Positions 36,871 to 47,040 of a stretch of DNA of 64,000 bases are shown piece by piece; the stretch's first letter is position 1, and the number at the start of each line of letters is the position of its first letter. The translations under genes were made by a program, and so were the position numbers. This DNA comes from Anadara kagoshimensis. Its lineage: Eukaryota; Mollusca; Bivalvia; Arcoida; Arcidae. The notes below the pieces were generated by a model. The model was not told the DNA's origin. It ran no database searches and worked only from the letters and a program-made list of their open reading frames with translations. The DNA lies in assembly GCA_021292105.1 (NCBI GenBank), contig CM037864.1, positions 43,927,816-43,991,815 on the forward strand, in the 5' to 3' direction.

Positions 36871-37690
36871 AATATTCCGACTTATAGTATCACCTCTATT
36901 GTTTCTTATTACATTAGTCGCATGAGCGTGTGTGTGTGTCCGTATGTGTCTGCTCTCCGGACACACTTTTATATTCAGAGTGGTGCAATATATATTCGGA
37001 CATTTTGTAAAATCCTTCTTTGTTTCATATAAAACATTTTTAGTAGCTACATTGAGTTAAATTTTTAATATATCACCAAGTAACATATATTGGTGTTACA
37101 ATCAACTTAAATGTCAAATTTGTTGGATCTTACAAAAGAGAAGTTATTTACTTTATTAAAATTCATTTGAATTAATATTTAAAGGCATCAAACATTTTTA
37201 TAAACGTCATTTTTTATTTTTATTAAAGTTCATTGAAAATGAACGAACAAATGACATTCATTTTATTTATTTGTTACATGGTTCATGCGTCTTTTATACT
37301 CGTGCTCTAAACAATTTGAGAGTAAGTGACATGTGACTTTGAGGAAATTAAGACATTTAAGTATTCTTTTGATGTTTTGTATAATTCACACACTAGTAAC
37401 TAGTCAATACAATAATCGTAAATTCATTATATAATCTATCGTTACTTAAACAAAACATTTAACTATAGATTCAGGATGACACCAATAATAATTTGCAACA
37501 TATGTCGGGCGTCCAATTTGAGAGTTAGGACCTCTTGTTCTTACTAATGATCAACCACCCTTGTAAATTTCGCGCGGGTATCATGTGTTATGTGTCGTTG
37601 ATGGATGTCGAATAAAAAAAGTATTTAAAATTTACTTTCACACGCCACGCTGGTAAACAGGGAAATACAAACAACAGTTTGTTGAACCCC
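36871..37690. other. AT-rich intergenic sequence
   Basis: No gene recognised. It includes a short TG-rich patch near 36925. Confidence 0.45.
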
Positions 37691-37694
37691 CAAG

Positions 37695-37963
37695 AAAAGG
37701 TTTGGGTATTTTTTTTGACAGCAGTGTGAACAAGTTTCAAGCAAAGTAATTTGACATCGGTGTTTTAAGGTTCAAGGTTACTGTTAGGATATTTTAAAGC
37801 AATGTATGTAGGTTTCAGTAAAGGTTTAGGACATTTAACAGCAGTGTGTTTAAATTTCAAGTTAAGTATTGGGGTATTGGCGAGCAGTGTGCTTAAGTTT
37901 TAAGTTAAGTTTTGGGGGTATTGGCAAGCATTATGTTTAAGGCTCAAGTTGAGTGTTAAGACA
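37695..37963 (+). repeat. Degenerate tandem array, about 42-bp period, about 6 units
   Basis: Diverged units with GCAGTGTG, AAGTTTCAAG and TTAGGATATT- or TTGGGGTATT-like motifs recur at roughly 37721, 37757, 37799, 37841, 37884 and 37925. It is old compared with the other arrays and directly abuts a family A tail. Confidence 0.65.
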
Positions 37964-38030
37964 TTTGTCGGTTTTAAAAGTGTTTATTTTGCTTGGAATT
38001 GTGAGTTGAACATGGAACGGTATACTTTTT
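37964..38030 (+). repeat. Dispersed repeat family A, copy 9, tail only
   Basis: GTCGGTTTTAAAAGTG, TTTGCTTGGAATTGTGAG and TTGAACATGGAACGGTAT match the family A tail. It ends where the C-rich hairpin repeat begins. Confidence 0.65.
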
Positions 38031-38300
38031 TATACCCCCCCCCCCCGCTTAAAAAGTGTGGGGGTGGGGGTATATAGTGATAGGGGTGTCCGTTCGTCCT
38101 TCCGTTACACTTTAGGGTACCTATCTCTAATCCGCAACTCCTCCTAAACCCTTCGATGTATTTTCATGAAACTTTCACACAATCTTTGTGATATAATTTA
38201 GATATGCACCTCCTATTTAAAAATTTGATCCGATGAATTTTTGGGAGCGGGGGGTATTTTTGTGAGGTTGTGGCTCACAGTTTTTCTAGTTTTAATTGAA
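38031..38300 (+). repeat. Dispersed repeat starting with a C/G-rich hairpin
   Basis: TATACCCCCC, a run of C, a GCTTAAAAAGTG loop and GGGGGTATA form a hairpin at 38031-38074. This is followed by GTGTCCGTTCGTCC, TTAGGGTACCTATCTC, CAACTCCTCCTAAACCC and TTTCATGAAACTTTCACAC. The CCGTCCGTCCG and TGAAACTTTCACACA blocks are familiar from dispersed repeats in bivalve and other invertebrate genomes (recollection, not checked). Non-coding. Confidence 0.6.
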
Positions 38301-39164
38301 ATTGAAACCTGAAACTTTAAAGCAGCACAAGTCACAGAACAAGAGTGAGGGGGGGGTACGTCACTATACCCTACCTTTTCAAAAAATTATAATATGACCG
38401 ATAAAAACTTTGAGTTCGATTTTTCAAAAGAATCTAAAATTTTCCTATTGTCATCCGAGGAGTGGTATTGTTTGTCTTGAACTTTGTGTAAACCCCACTT
38501 TATGTCATCACCAGTTTAGAGACAAACAAATGTAAACGAACTCTGTGTTGTGACTGAAAAACAACACTGTTACTATTACATGACATCCCCAGAAATGATC
38601 ACATGGATTTCTCAGAGAAATGCCCACATAGCCTTCTTAGAAATGACCACATGACCTTCTCCGATATAACGACATGGCTTTCTCAGAAATATCAATATGC
38701 CTCCACAGACATGAACTAATGTCCTTAAATTTCCGTTATATTGTTATTTACTTTATTTTCTGTTAACGAACGTTTTACTGTATCCAGATCAAAGTTAGCT
38801 CGTGTAGTTTTTACCCCGATATTGATAATTGGATTAATTACATTGATCGCAAGGTGTTAGAGCCATAAGGTCACAAATTCGGATTCCCTCAAACGATTCC
38901 GTCTGCAAGATGTGTTTTCAAAACAAAACTCTGCCAGTCGCTTGGGTTTCTTTATGATCTGTTTCCGGGTAGATACTTAATACAGATGTCACAAGCTGAT
39001 ATGTGTTGTATTTCATAACGATACTTTAGAACCAACCGTAACGGAATTAATTGCTTCCCTTTCACGCCACGATTTTTCCCGCGGAAAATAAATGGAATTT
39101 GAAATAATAAGATTATCGTCCACTAAAACATTATAGTCAATTATTGTTTCAAGAACAAATTTTA
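38301..39164. other. Intergenic sequence
   Basis: No gene recognised. Near 38585-38710 a loose repetition of ACATGGATTTCTCAGA-like and ATGACCTTCTC-like phrases suggests a decayed tandem repeat of about 30 bp. Confidence 0.4.
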
Positions 39165-39560
39165 AATACTCTCGTTTTTAAAGTCAAAAATTGCAATTGT
39201 TGACTACGGGCATATATATAAAGTTTTATATATGTATAGATTATGAAAATTTACGATATTCAAGTTGACAGACGGCACAAGGATGATATTTCGTCGGCCG
39301 CCAAACAATCGGTACGCAGAGCGGAATATCGTGTATATCAAGAAAGTGTTGGTCAATATTCACTCTTTTTCTTTTGGTAATATTTTAAAACACGTAATAT
39401 CAACAAATTAACACAAGATAGTACAAGATGTAAATTGTATCTATGAATATTTGAAATGCAAGCAGCTTTAATGGCAATGTACAAGTGTGTCGTTTAGTTG
39501 AATGCGAGTTGCCGGACGGAATTCACTTAAGCATTGCTCTCGAGTGATCCTTGATAATAC
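39165..39560 (+). repeat. Dispersed repeat family B, copy 1
   Basis: About 390 bp repeated in reverse at 42310-42705. Shared landmarks are TTGACTACG, AATTTACGAT, GACAGACGGCACAA, GATATTTCGTCG, AACAATCGG, TCAACAAATTAACACAA, ATTTGAAATGC and CGTTTAGTTGAATGCGAGTT, ending at GCATTGCTCTCGAGTGA. Part of it reads TDGTRMIFRRP on this strand and TDGTTLIFRRP in the other copy, a possible trace of a coding origin. Confidence 0.8.
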
Positions 39561-39800
39561 CAAACTTATGAAGACAGCATAATTAACATTTTATCATTAT
39601 TAAAATATCTAACGGCTACGTGTGTGCATTTTAATGAACGTTCGCTCGAGACAATCAAGGGAAATTTTGGCTTTTTCAAACATTATGCCTAATAAAATTG
39701 TAGGCATCCTAAGAAAATTCTATTCAAACATGGTTAAAATAGAAAAATACAATTCACATTTATGTAAGAAAAAAAACTAAAAACAAATTGAATATATTTA

Positions 39801-40000
39801 CGGAGCCCCTGAAGGGACACACTTGAAAAAATATTAAATCGTTATAACAGTATATCGTTACTAGTATAACGATTTAGTATATCGTGGTAACGATTTAGTA
39901 TATCGTTACTAGTATAACGATTTATTATATCGTGGTAACGATTTAGTATATCGTTATAACGATTTAATATTTTTTCAAGTGTGTCCCTTCAGAGGCTCCG
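39801..40000. mobile_element. 200-bp MITE with 48-bp terminal inverted repeats and 8-bp target duplication
   Basis: Exactly 200 bp, flanked by the direct repeat TATATTTA at 39793-39800 and 40001-40008. The ends read CGGAGCCCCTGAAGGGACAC and, inverted, CGGAGCCTCTGAAGGGACAC, and match for about 48 bp with one difference. The interior is built from palindromic ATCGTTATAACGAT and ACGATTTAGTATATCGT motifs. An 8-bp duplication is typical of hAT-like and a few other superfamilies (P, Merlin, Zisupton). Non-coding, so mobilised in trans. Its near-perfect ends indicate a young copy. Confidence 0.93.
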
Positions 40001-40008
40001 TATATTTA

Positions 40009-40555
40009 AAAGTATCGTCTTATTTTATTACTTTTTTCTTTTATATTAGTATACGATTCAGGGTTACCGGCTCATATTACGTAGGTGATAAATGATGTGG
40101 GAGGCATCTGGACCGGAAACCATTTGTCGAAACTTATCCCTAGCGGCATAAGCGATACTAAATCATCAGTGGTTTTTTTTTCTGTGTAGACGTAAGCGAT
40201 ACCATTACAGATATGTTCCGCATATTGATGTTATAATAACTGATGTAATTTTAAAGATTCAGATAAACTTTCAAATTTACCTTTCAAATGTTGAATAATA
40301 TCCTTCAATAGATGCGTTACCTTTGAGATGTTTAAAGAACATCGTGATGCGTATCGATGCTCTGGTTGTGACCTCGTCTATCAACTTCTGTATACTTTAT
40401 TTCATAAGAAATCATAAATTACCTGGTGACAATAGTATCTACAGGGAACACGTAACATTTTATTGATGTTTTATTACAGTAAAATAAAGTGGGTTTTTAT
40501 ATTTATTTAAGAAAGCGTCTAAAGTTCTGAAAAATCTTTAAAGTAGCAAAATCAT
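40009..40555. other. AT-rich intergenic sequence
   Basis: Nothing recognised. Confidence 0.45.
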
Positions 40556-40556
40556 A

Positions 40557-40795
40557 ACTAATAAAAAACAAACATACTAATCCATGTCCAAATAGCTAAC
40601 CAGAAGCAAAGTTAAAACTTTGAAACAGACAAATTATGTTAAACATGTGAACTTCCATCGGGGAAGTTAGGCCGGTTGTACCGGAAGTACTTTCTGTTTA
40701 GCTAGCTACGCCTGCCATGTGTGTAATCAAAATTGTGTGAAAGGAACATGGAACCAAGGAACGTCAAATATATCCATGGCAATAACAATGTAAAC
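40557..40795 (-). repeat. Dispersed repeat family A, copy 10
   Basis: Reverse copy: AAAACAAACATACTAATCCA, AATTATGTTAAACATGTGAA, CTTCCATCGGGGAAG, TTTAGCTAGCTACGCC, GAAAGGAACATGGAACC and ATATATCCATGG. The head is missing. Confidence 0.87.
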
Positions 40796-41263
40796 CAAAT
40801 AAATCCTTTTAATCTCAGGTTTTACTTAAGATATTCATTCATCTAGTCGCGATCACTTTGAAGTATGCAATGTATCGTAATGCATTTCACACCAAGTGAC
40901 TATAGACGCCTTGCAAGTTGGGCATTAATGTGAAAGAACAATTGTGAAGTATATGGCTGCAGTGAATAATCTTTATAAACGGTGTGAAATTTTGGTGTTT
41001 ACACCCTGTCAGCTCAGTTTAAGCGTATAGGGTTGTTTCTTGTTTCTTTTTTCGTAAGCAGAATTTATGCAGAACCTTGGAAAAATAACAAAGAAGACTG
41101 TCGCTAAATCATTCAACTTCGCATACAGATATATAGATGGCGTTCTATCTATTAATAGTCCTACATTTGGAGACTATGTGAATGACATCTATCCTACCGA
41201 GCTTGAAATAAAAAAATCGAGGTTTGCTCCATATTTAGACTTATGCCTCAATTATGTCACCAC
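40796..41263. other. Intergenic sequence
   Basis: No gene supported. A frame from 41067 runs into the SINE, so it is not a reliable exon. Confidence 0.45.
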
Positions 41264-41610
41264 CACTGCGGTAGCTCAGTCGGTAGAGTGTTCGTTCCGT
41301 AAGTGGGAAACCGTGGGTTTGATTACAGGCCGGGTCTGACCCAAGACTTGAAAGTGGGCAGTGACTGTTCTTTCGCCAAGCACTCGGTATTACGAAATGC
41401 AGGTCAGGGTTCTTTCGGATGGGAACTTAAAATAAACGAGGTCCCGTGTCACGGTGGGCTTGACACGCTAAGGAATCCTGCTGTATACTGCCATCAGGGC
41501 AACGGGCAGGCAAAATTTCTGCATCTTCGCCAATAGCTGGCGACGTCTCGATATAAGTAAAATATTCTTGACTGGGACGTTAAACACCGTTACACAACTC
41601 AACTCAACCA
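41264..41610 (+). mobile_element. tRNA-derived SINE, apparently full length
   Basis: tRNA-like head GCGGTAGCTCAGTCGGTAGA (A-box, about 41270) and GTGGGTTTGATTACAGG (B-box, slightly decayed). The body has TCTGACCCAAGACTTG, CATTACGAAATG-like sequence, GGAACTTAAAATAAACGAGG and CCCGTGTCAC. The 3' domain is AGCTGGCGACGTCTCGATAT, then TTCTTGACTGGGACGTTAAA and a CAACTCAACTCAACC tail. The conserved 3' domain is shared with the copies at 12063, 45639, 47715 and 48220. Such domains are typical of molluscan SINE superfamilies. It is RNA polymerase III-type and depends on a LINE. Confidence 0.88.
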
Positions 41611-41634
41611 TGACATCAACGAAAGGTTACATTT

Positions 41635-42003
41635 GATTGGTTGGTTGGTTGAATGTTGCTTAACGTCGCATCAGCAATTTTTCAGCTATTCGCGCTAATC
41701 TCTATGGATTAATATATGAACAATTTTATGTATGCATGTGAAGTGCGAGTGTGTTGTATGGTCTGCCTTGTACTAGCGCGCACTCGGGGCGACTTTACCG
41801 TGCTAGCTCACAGAGTCAGTACGCCGCAGACAAGCGTACCACTCCCCCAGTCCATTATACTGATACCAGGTGAATCAGTAAAGGCCAACGGCAAGGAAAA
41901 TTCACTTTCCCACATGTGGTCCGAGCGGGACTCGAACTCACAGCGGTGAGAGACCCTGGATTTGAAGACTGACGTCTTATCCATTAGGCCACCGCGCCCT
42001 CCT
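41635..42003 (-). mobile_element. tRNA-derived SINE, second family, apparently full length
   Basis: Read from 42003 on the minus strand: GGAGGGCGCGGTGGCCTAAT, GGATAAGACGTCAGTC, then TGTGAGTTCGAGTCCCGCTC, an excellent B-box. The body ends with ATAGCTGAAAAATTGC and GATGCGACGTTAAGCAACAT, then a CCAA repeat tail. The GACGTTAA 3' motif is shared with the neighbouring SINE, suggesting the same partner LINE. The two SINEs sit tail to tail about 25 bp apart. Confidence 0.88.
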
Positions 42004-42080
42004 AGGTTACATTTGAAGTTGTATGACAAATGTGAGTACATGTATTTTAATTTTTTACTGTCAAATTTCCTTTTCTATGA

Positions 42081-42133
42081 TTGTCATAAACTATTTTTTG
42101 TATAATGAAATTAAAAAATTGTATATGACACAG
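42081..42133. mobile_element. Single-hairpin relative of the double-hairpin MITE
   Basis: TTGTCATAAACTATTTTTTG and AAAAAATTGTATATGACACA form imperfect arms. The ends correspond to those at 28149 and 36334, but the internal inverted duplication is absent. Confidence 0.6.
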
Positions 42134-42172
42134 CAATATACCTTATGCTTATGATGTATTTGACAAATAAAA

Positions 42173-42281
42173 TTCTTGACGCAAGGGTATTATAAGCCTA
42201 GGCTTATCGAGTAACTAAAAAAGGTTTTATGACCGTCATCATAATATTGTTGATAATTATAATGCCTCTGTATCCAAAAGT
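42173..42281 (+). repeat. Dispersed repeat family A, copy 11, head only
   Basis: AGGGTATTATAAGCCTAGGC, TTATCGAG, TTTTATGACCGTCATCATAA, TATTGTTGATAAT and ATGCCTCTGTATCC. It stops abruptly where the tRNA-like head at 42282 starts. Confidence 0.85.
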
Positions 42282-42340
42282 CTCTTACGACCTCCCACAT
42301 ACGATGCGAGCACTCTACCAACTGAGCCGTAGGGTCACTC
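42282..42340 (-). mobile_element. Truncated SINE: tRNA-like head only
   Basis: Read on the minus strand: GGCTCAGTTGGTAGAGTGCT (A-box region), CGCATCGTATGTGGGAGGTC, then a broken B-box region. It joins family B copy 2 on one side and family A copy 11 on the other. Confidence 0.65.
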
Positions 42341-42705
42341 AAGAGCAATGCTTTAGTGAATTTTGCTCGACAACTCGCATTCAACTAAACGACGCATTTG
42401 CACATTGCCATTGAAGCTGGACGCATTTCAAATCAATATAATATTTTGTGTTAATTTGTTGATAGTATTGATATATAAGCAAAGGAAAAAGAGAGTGAAT
42501 ATTGAATACCACTTTCTTATTATATGCACAATATCCTGCTCTATAATGGAAACCATTGCGTGCCGATTGTTTGACGGGTCGACGAAATATCAGCGTTGTA
42601 CCGTCTGTCATCTTGAGGATCGTAAATTGTCATAATTTATATAAAAATATGTATATATGTTCGTAGTCGACAATCGCCTTCTTTACTTTCAAAAACGACT
42701 TATGC
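42310..42705 (-). repeat. Dispersed repeat family B, copy 2
   Basis: Inverted relative to 39165-39560, with the landmarks listed there in reverse order (for example CATTCAACTAAACGACGCAT near 42377 and ATATCAGCGTTGTACCGTC near 42589). The copies differ at many positions, so the duplication is old. The tRNA-like head at 42282-42340 lies at one end. Confidence 0.8.
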
Positions 42706-42860
42706 AGACATTATTTAAGATTTATTCTTAACTGTAATGGTTATAAACATAAGACAACATGACGAGGTTCTGCAACTATTCTATACATTTAAGTTTCCAG
42801 TGTGGTATAGAAAAGATGTGGAGGAGTAAGGTAAAATGGTTTAGCGTTAAGCCGTTAACA

Positions 42861-43917
42861 TTTAACGTGTCATAGTCTATGTTCCTCTTATTCTTACGTG
42901 TCACAGTCTATGTTCCTCTTATTCTAACGTGTCATAGTCTATGTTCCTCTTATTCTTACGTGTCATAGTCTATGTTCCTCTTATTCTTACGTGTCACAGT
43001 CTATGTTCCTCTTATTCTAACGTGTCATAGTCTATGTTCCTCTTATTCTTACGTGTCACAGTCTATGTTCCTCTTATTCTAACGTGTCATAGTCTATGTT
43101 CCTCTTATTCTTACGTGTCATAGTCTATGTTCCTCTTATTCTTACGTGTCATAGTCTATGTTCCTCTTATTCTAACGTGTCATAGTCTATGTTCCTCTTA
43201 TTCTAACGTGTTATAGTCTATGTTCCTCTTATTCTTACGTGTCATAGTCTATGTTCCTTTTATTCTTACGTGTCATAGTCTATGTTCCTCTTATTCTAAC
43301 ATGTCATAGTCTATGTTCCTCTTATTCTTACGTGTCACAGTCTATGTTCCTCTTATTCTTACGTGTCATAGTCTATGTTCCTCTTATTCTTACGTGTCAT
43401 AGTCTATGTTCCTTTTATTCTTACGTGTCACAGTCTATGTTCCTCTTATTCTAACGTGTCATAGTCTATGTTCCTCTTATTCTTACGTGTCATAGTCTAT
43501 GTTCCTCTTATTCTAACGTGTCATAGTCTATGTTCCTCTTATTCTAAAGTGTCATAGTCTATGTTCCTCTTATTCTAACGTGTCATAGTCTATGTTCCTC
43601 TTATTCTGACGTGTCATAGTCTATGTTCCTCTTATTCTAACGTGTCATAGTCTATGTTCCTCTTATTCTAACGTGTCATAGTCTATGTTCCTCTTATTCT
43701 TACGTGTCATAGTCTATGTCCCTCTTATTCTGACGTGTCATAGTCTATGTTCCTCTTATTCTAACGTGTCATAGTCTATGTTCCTCTTATTCTAACGTGT
43801 CATAGTCTATGTTCCTCTTATTCTGACGTGTCATAGTCTATGTTCCTCTTATTCTAACGTGTCATAGTCTATGTTCCTCTTATTCTAACGTGTCACAGTC
43901 TATGTTCCTCTTATTCT
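42861..43917 (+). repeat. Minisatellite array, 31-bp period, about 34 units
   Basis: Units read CGTGTCATAGTCTATGTTCC then TCTTATTCTAA (or TTA, TGA). The period was measured as 31 bp between successive TCAYAG motifs. The unit corresponds to the family A segment CGTCCCATAGTGCCATGTTT followed by CTTTCATTC. The array stops exactly where the next family A segment (TTTTTTACACGTGGTGGGTG) begins, so it is an in-place expansion within family A copy 12. Frames across it repeat every 31 codons and are not genes. Confidence 0.95.
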
Positions 43918-45330
43918 CAAATTTGATTTTTTACACGTGGTGGGTGTAGCTAGCTAAACAGAGGGTGCTTATCCTTCCGGAGCATCAAGTCCCACTTTCC
44001 TTCCCGAAGTTTTTAACTTAGTTTGATAGATTCAAACTTTATGCTTAGCTTTGAGATTGTGATTTTGACATGGATTGGTATGTTTGTTTTAACTTTGCTT
44101 TGGTGTTGTGATTTTGACATGTATTGGTATGTTTGTTTTTACTATGCTTTGGTGTTGTGATTTTGACATGTATTGGTATGTTTGTTTTTACTATGCTTTG
44201 GTGTTGTGATTTTGACATGTATTGGTATGTTTGTTTTCACTATGCTTTGGTGTTGTGATGTTGACATTGATTGGTATCTTTGTTTTCACTATGCTTTGGT
44301 GTTGTGATTTTGACATTGATTGGTATGTTTGTTTTCACTATGCTTTGGTGTTGTGATGTTGACATGGATTGGTATGTTTGTTTTTACTATGCTTTGGTGT
44401 TGTGATGTTGACATTGATTGGTATGTTTGTTTTCACTATGCTTTGGTGTTGTGATGTTGACATGGATTGGTATGTTTGTTTTTACTATGCTTTGGTGTTG
44501 TGATTTTGACATGTATTGGTATGTTTGTTTTTACTATGCTTTGGTGTTGTGATTTTGACATGTATTGGTATGTTTGTTTTCACTATGCTTTGGTGTTGTG
44601 ATGTTGACATTGATTGGTATGTTTGTTTTCACTATGCTTTGGTGTTGTGATGTTGACATGGATTGGTATGTTTGTTTTTACTATGCTTTGGTGTTGTGAT
44701 GTTGACATGGATTGGTATGTTTGTTTTAACTTTGCTTTGGTGTTGTGATTTTGACATGTATTGGTATGTTTGTTTTCACTATGCTTTGGTGTTGTGATGT
44801 TGACATGGATTGGTATGTTTGTTTTCACTATGCTTTGGTGTTGTGATGTTGACATGGATTGGTATGTTTGTTTTTACTATGCTTTGGTGTTGTGATGTTG
44901 ACATGAATTGGTATGTTTGTTTTCACTATGCTTTGGTGTTGTGATGTTGACATGGATTGGTATGTTTGTTTTCACTATGCTTTGGTGTTGTGATGTTGAC
45001 ATGGATTGGTATGTTTGTTTTCACTATGCTTTGGTGTTGTGATGTTGACATGGATTGGTATGTTTGTTTTTACTATGCTTTGGTGTTGTGATGTTGACAT
45101 GGATTGGTATGTTTGTTTTCACTATGCTTTGGTGTTGTGATGTTGACATGGATTGGTATGTTTGTTTTTACTATGCTTTGGTGTTGTGATGTTGACATGG
45201 ATTGGTATGTTTGTTTTTACTATGCTTTGGTGTTGTGATGTTGACATGGATTGGTATGTTTGATTTTACCTTTTTTGTGGGTGGGGGGGGGGGTGATTTT
45301 GACATAAATTGGTATGTTTCTTTTTGGTTA
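43918..45330 (+). repeat. Dispersed repeat family A, copy 12, core and expanded tail
   Basis: Continues from the 31-bp array: CACGTGGTGGGTGTAGCTAG, CTAAACAGAGGGTGCTTATC, CTTCCGGAGCATCAAG and CACTTTCCTTCC, then about 24 tandem tail units and a final diverged unit (TTTTGACATAAATTGG). Confidence 0.9.
44063..45262 (+). repeat. Minisatellite array, 49-bp period, about 24 units
   Basis: Units read CACTATGCTTTGGTGTTGTG, then ATGTTGACATGGATTGG and TATGTTTGTTTT. The GCTTTGG motif recurs every 49 bp (44832, 44881, 44930). Variants are ATTTTGACATG versus ATGTTGACATG, and GGATTGG, TGATTGG or GTATTGG. The unit is the family A tail, present once in ordinary copies. Open frames here (for example a minus-strand 90-codon frame) are periodic by-products. 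Confidence 0.95.
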
Positions 45331-45473
45331 TGCTGTATAATGCGACGTAAAATTGTTTTGTTGTATGATAAGTTTCTGTGCCACAATCGTAAGAAATGTT
45401 TGTTTGTATGGAAGAAAATAAGTAAATACATCATCTTAATGTGCATAAAATTACATTGAAATTACAATAATGA

Positions 45474-45600
45474 ATAAAAACAAACATACCATTCCATGTA
45501 CCAAGTCTCACTTGCCTAGTGAGGGTTCAGTCGATTAACTTTATTTGTCGCTTTTCAGAGTAACTTTGCTTGAGGGATTGTGATTTGGACATGGACCATT
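45474..45600. repeat. Family A fragments in opposite orientations, copy 13
   Basis: AAACAAACATACCATTCCAT (45479) is a minus-strand tail. It is joined at about 45503 to a plus-strand fragment with CTCACTTGCCTAGTGAGG, AGAGTAACTTTGCTTGAGG and TTGTGATTTGGACATGGAC. The junction is probably a deletion or a nested insertion. Confidence 0.7.
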
Positions 45601-45638
45601 GTTTTTTATGATAAATATATTATGATTTGTTAAATCGG

Positions 45639-45915
45639 CTTTTACGTCCAAGTCAGAAATATTTTTCTTATATCGAGACGTTACCAACTGTAGGCGATTT
45701 TTTTTTTTTTTTTTTGCACTGCACTTAGTGCAATTTGCAGGGAGGGTTCTGTAACGTGCAACACATGTCGTGAGATGGGCATCGGTTTCTAAGGTCACTA
45801 CCGAAGGAAGTCGTAACTGCGCGAAAGAACTGTCATTACCTATTTGAAGGTTTTGATCGGTCGGGGTTCGACACATACGAAGCGAGTACTCTACTATTTT
45901 GGCTATCGTAGCGGG
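45639..45915 (-). mobile_element. tRNA-derived SINE copy
   Basis: Minus strand from 45915: a decayed tRNA-like head with GTAGAGTACTCGCTTCG and GTGTCGAACCCCGACC, then TGACAGTTCTTTCGC, CCGATGCCCATCTCACG and CGTTACAGAACCCTCC. A poly-A tract follows (poly-T on plus, 45700-45716), then AACGTCTCGATATAAG and TCTGACTTGGACGTAAAA. Confidence 0.78.
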
Positions 45916-46632
45916 GAGAGAGAAAAAAGACAAAAAACGGATAATATACCGTATTTAAGGGCAAAAAGTGAAGAAAAGAGGTCAATTATCGCACATACAT
46001 TTACAAACATACACGTGCAGTATTCATTAATTTACACGTGGTAAAATATTTTTTATAAGAAAGCACACGGAAATGTATTTATGGTCAAATAAAACAGAAA
46101 ACCATTTTATAGTATGTAATTAACAAAAGCATTTATCATATTTATGAATATTGCGACAAGGCATTTTTAAATGAAAAGCTGTCTCCATTGCAAAATTATA
46201 AGACGTATCTAATTCTGTTCATTCAGTAGCTAGGTTTAGTTTTCAGTAGGCTTCAGTTGATCATGCTTATTCTGGTATATCATAATTTGTCACCCTTCAA
46301 AGAAATTTTTCGCATAGCGATTGGTTAACTTGCCGGGGTACTTTGTACGGAAATTTGCCGGGGTAGATGAAAGTACATAAATCTTTGACGGGGTACATGG
46401 TGGTGTTTTTGCATTTGGATGCATGTTTTCTTAAAGAATCTGTTGTTCTTTCAGAATTTTAGGGCTTTGATGCTTCATGGCGTTTTTCTTGCTAGGCTAA
46501 TCTGGCTTTTTGTCATGACAAAGAAGCCCAACTTTTTATATTTATTCTGGCATGTGTTTTTATCATTTCACATCGTAGTTACAATTGCGCACCTGTAGAT
46601 CTAAAATGCGAATATATACGTATATATATACG

Positions 46633-46677
<45 letters not shown>

Positions 46678-47040
46678 ATATATATATATTATACTTATCA
46701 TGAAAATTAATTTCTATTTAATAATTAACTTTACGTATTTCATCAAACGGAAGTTATACACCTGCTGTTTACTGAAATATTTGCAAGTCATGAATATTAC
46801 ACACAGCTATGAGAAAGGAGGTTGGCCTCGTGACTTCGTGTGGGTAAAATTGTTTTATTTTACCTACCCTATATTTTAAAAGCCATTTGACATTGACACG
46901 TTGTGGGCTGATACAATTCCATGGCCAGTGCGTTCAACCTCTTAAGAGGAATTTCATCTCCAATTCCAAGACATATTTGTCTATAGTTTCAAAGAATGGT
47001 TAATGTCCTATTACTTAAGTTCAATCATTTATACGTGGGT
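45916..47040. other. AT-rich intergenic sequence
   Basis: No gene recognised. A short tandem GCCGGGGTA motif occurs three times between 46331 and 46402 (with one GACGGGGTA form). A TA-rich microsatellite is listed separately. Confidence 0.45.
46617..46690. repeat. (TA)n-rich palindromic microsatellite
   Basis: Alternating ACGTATATATATACGTATAT and long TA runs, self-complementary throughout. Confidence 0.93.

Noticed and set aside
41264-41340. Functional tRNA gene
   Set aside because: A- and B-box-like segments are present, but the 3' acceptor half does not pair and a SINE body follows directly.
42861-43917. CRISPR-like array of 31-bp repeats
   Set aside because: Units are contiguous, with no variable spacers, and they match a segment of a dispersed eukaryotic repeat. 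The window is animal nuclear DNA.
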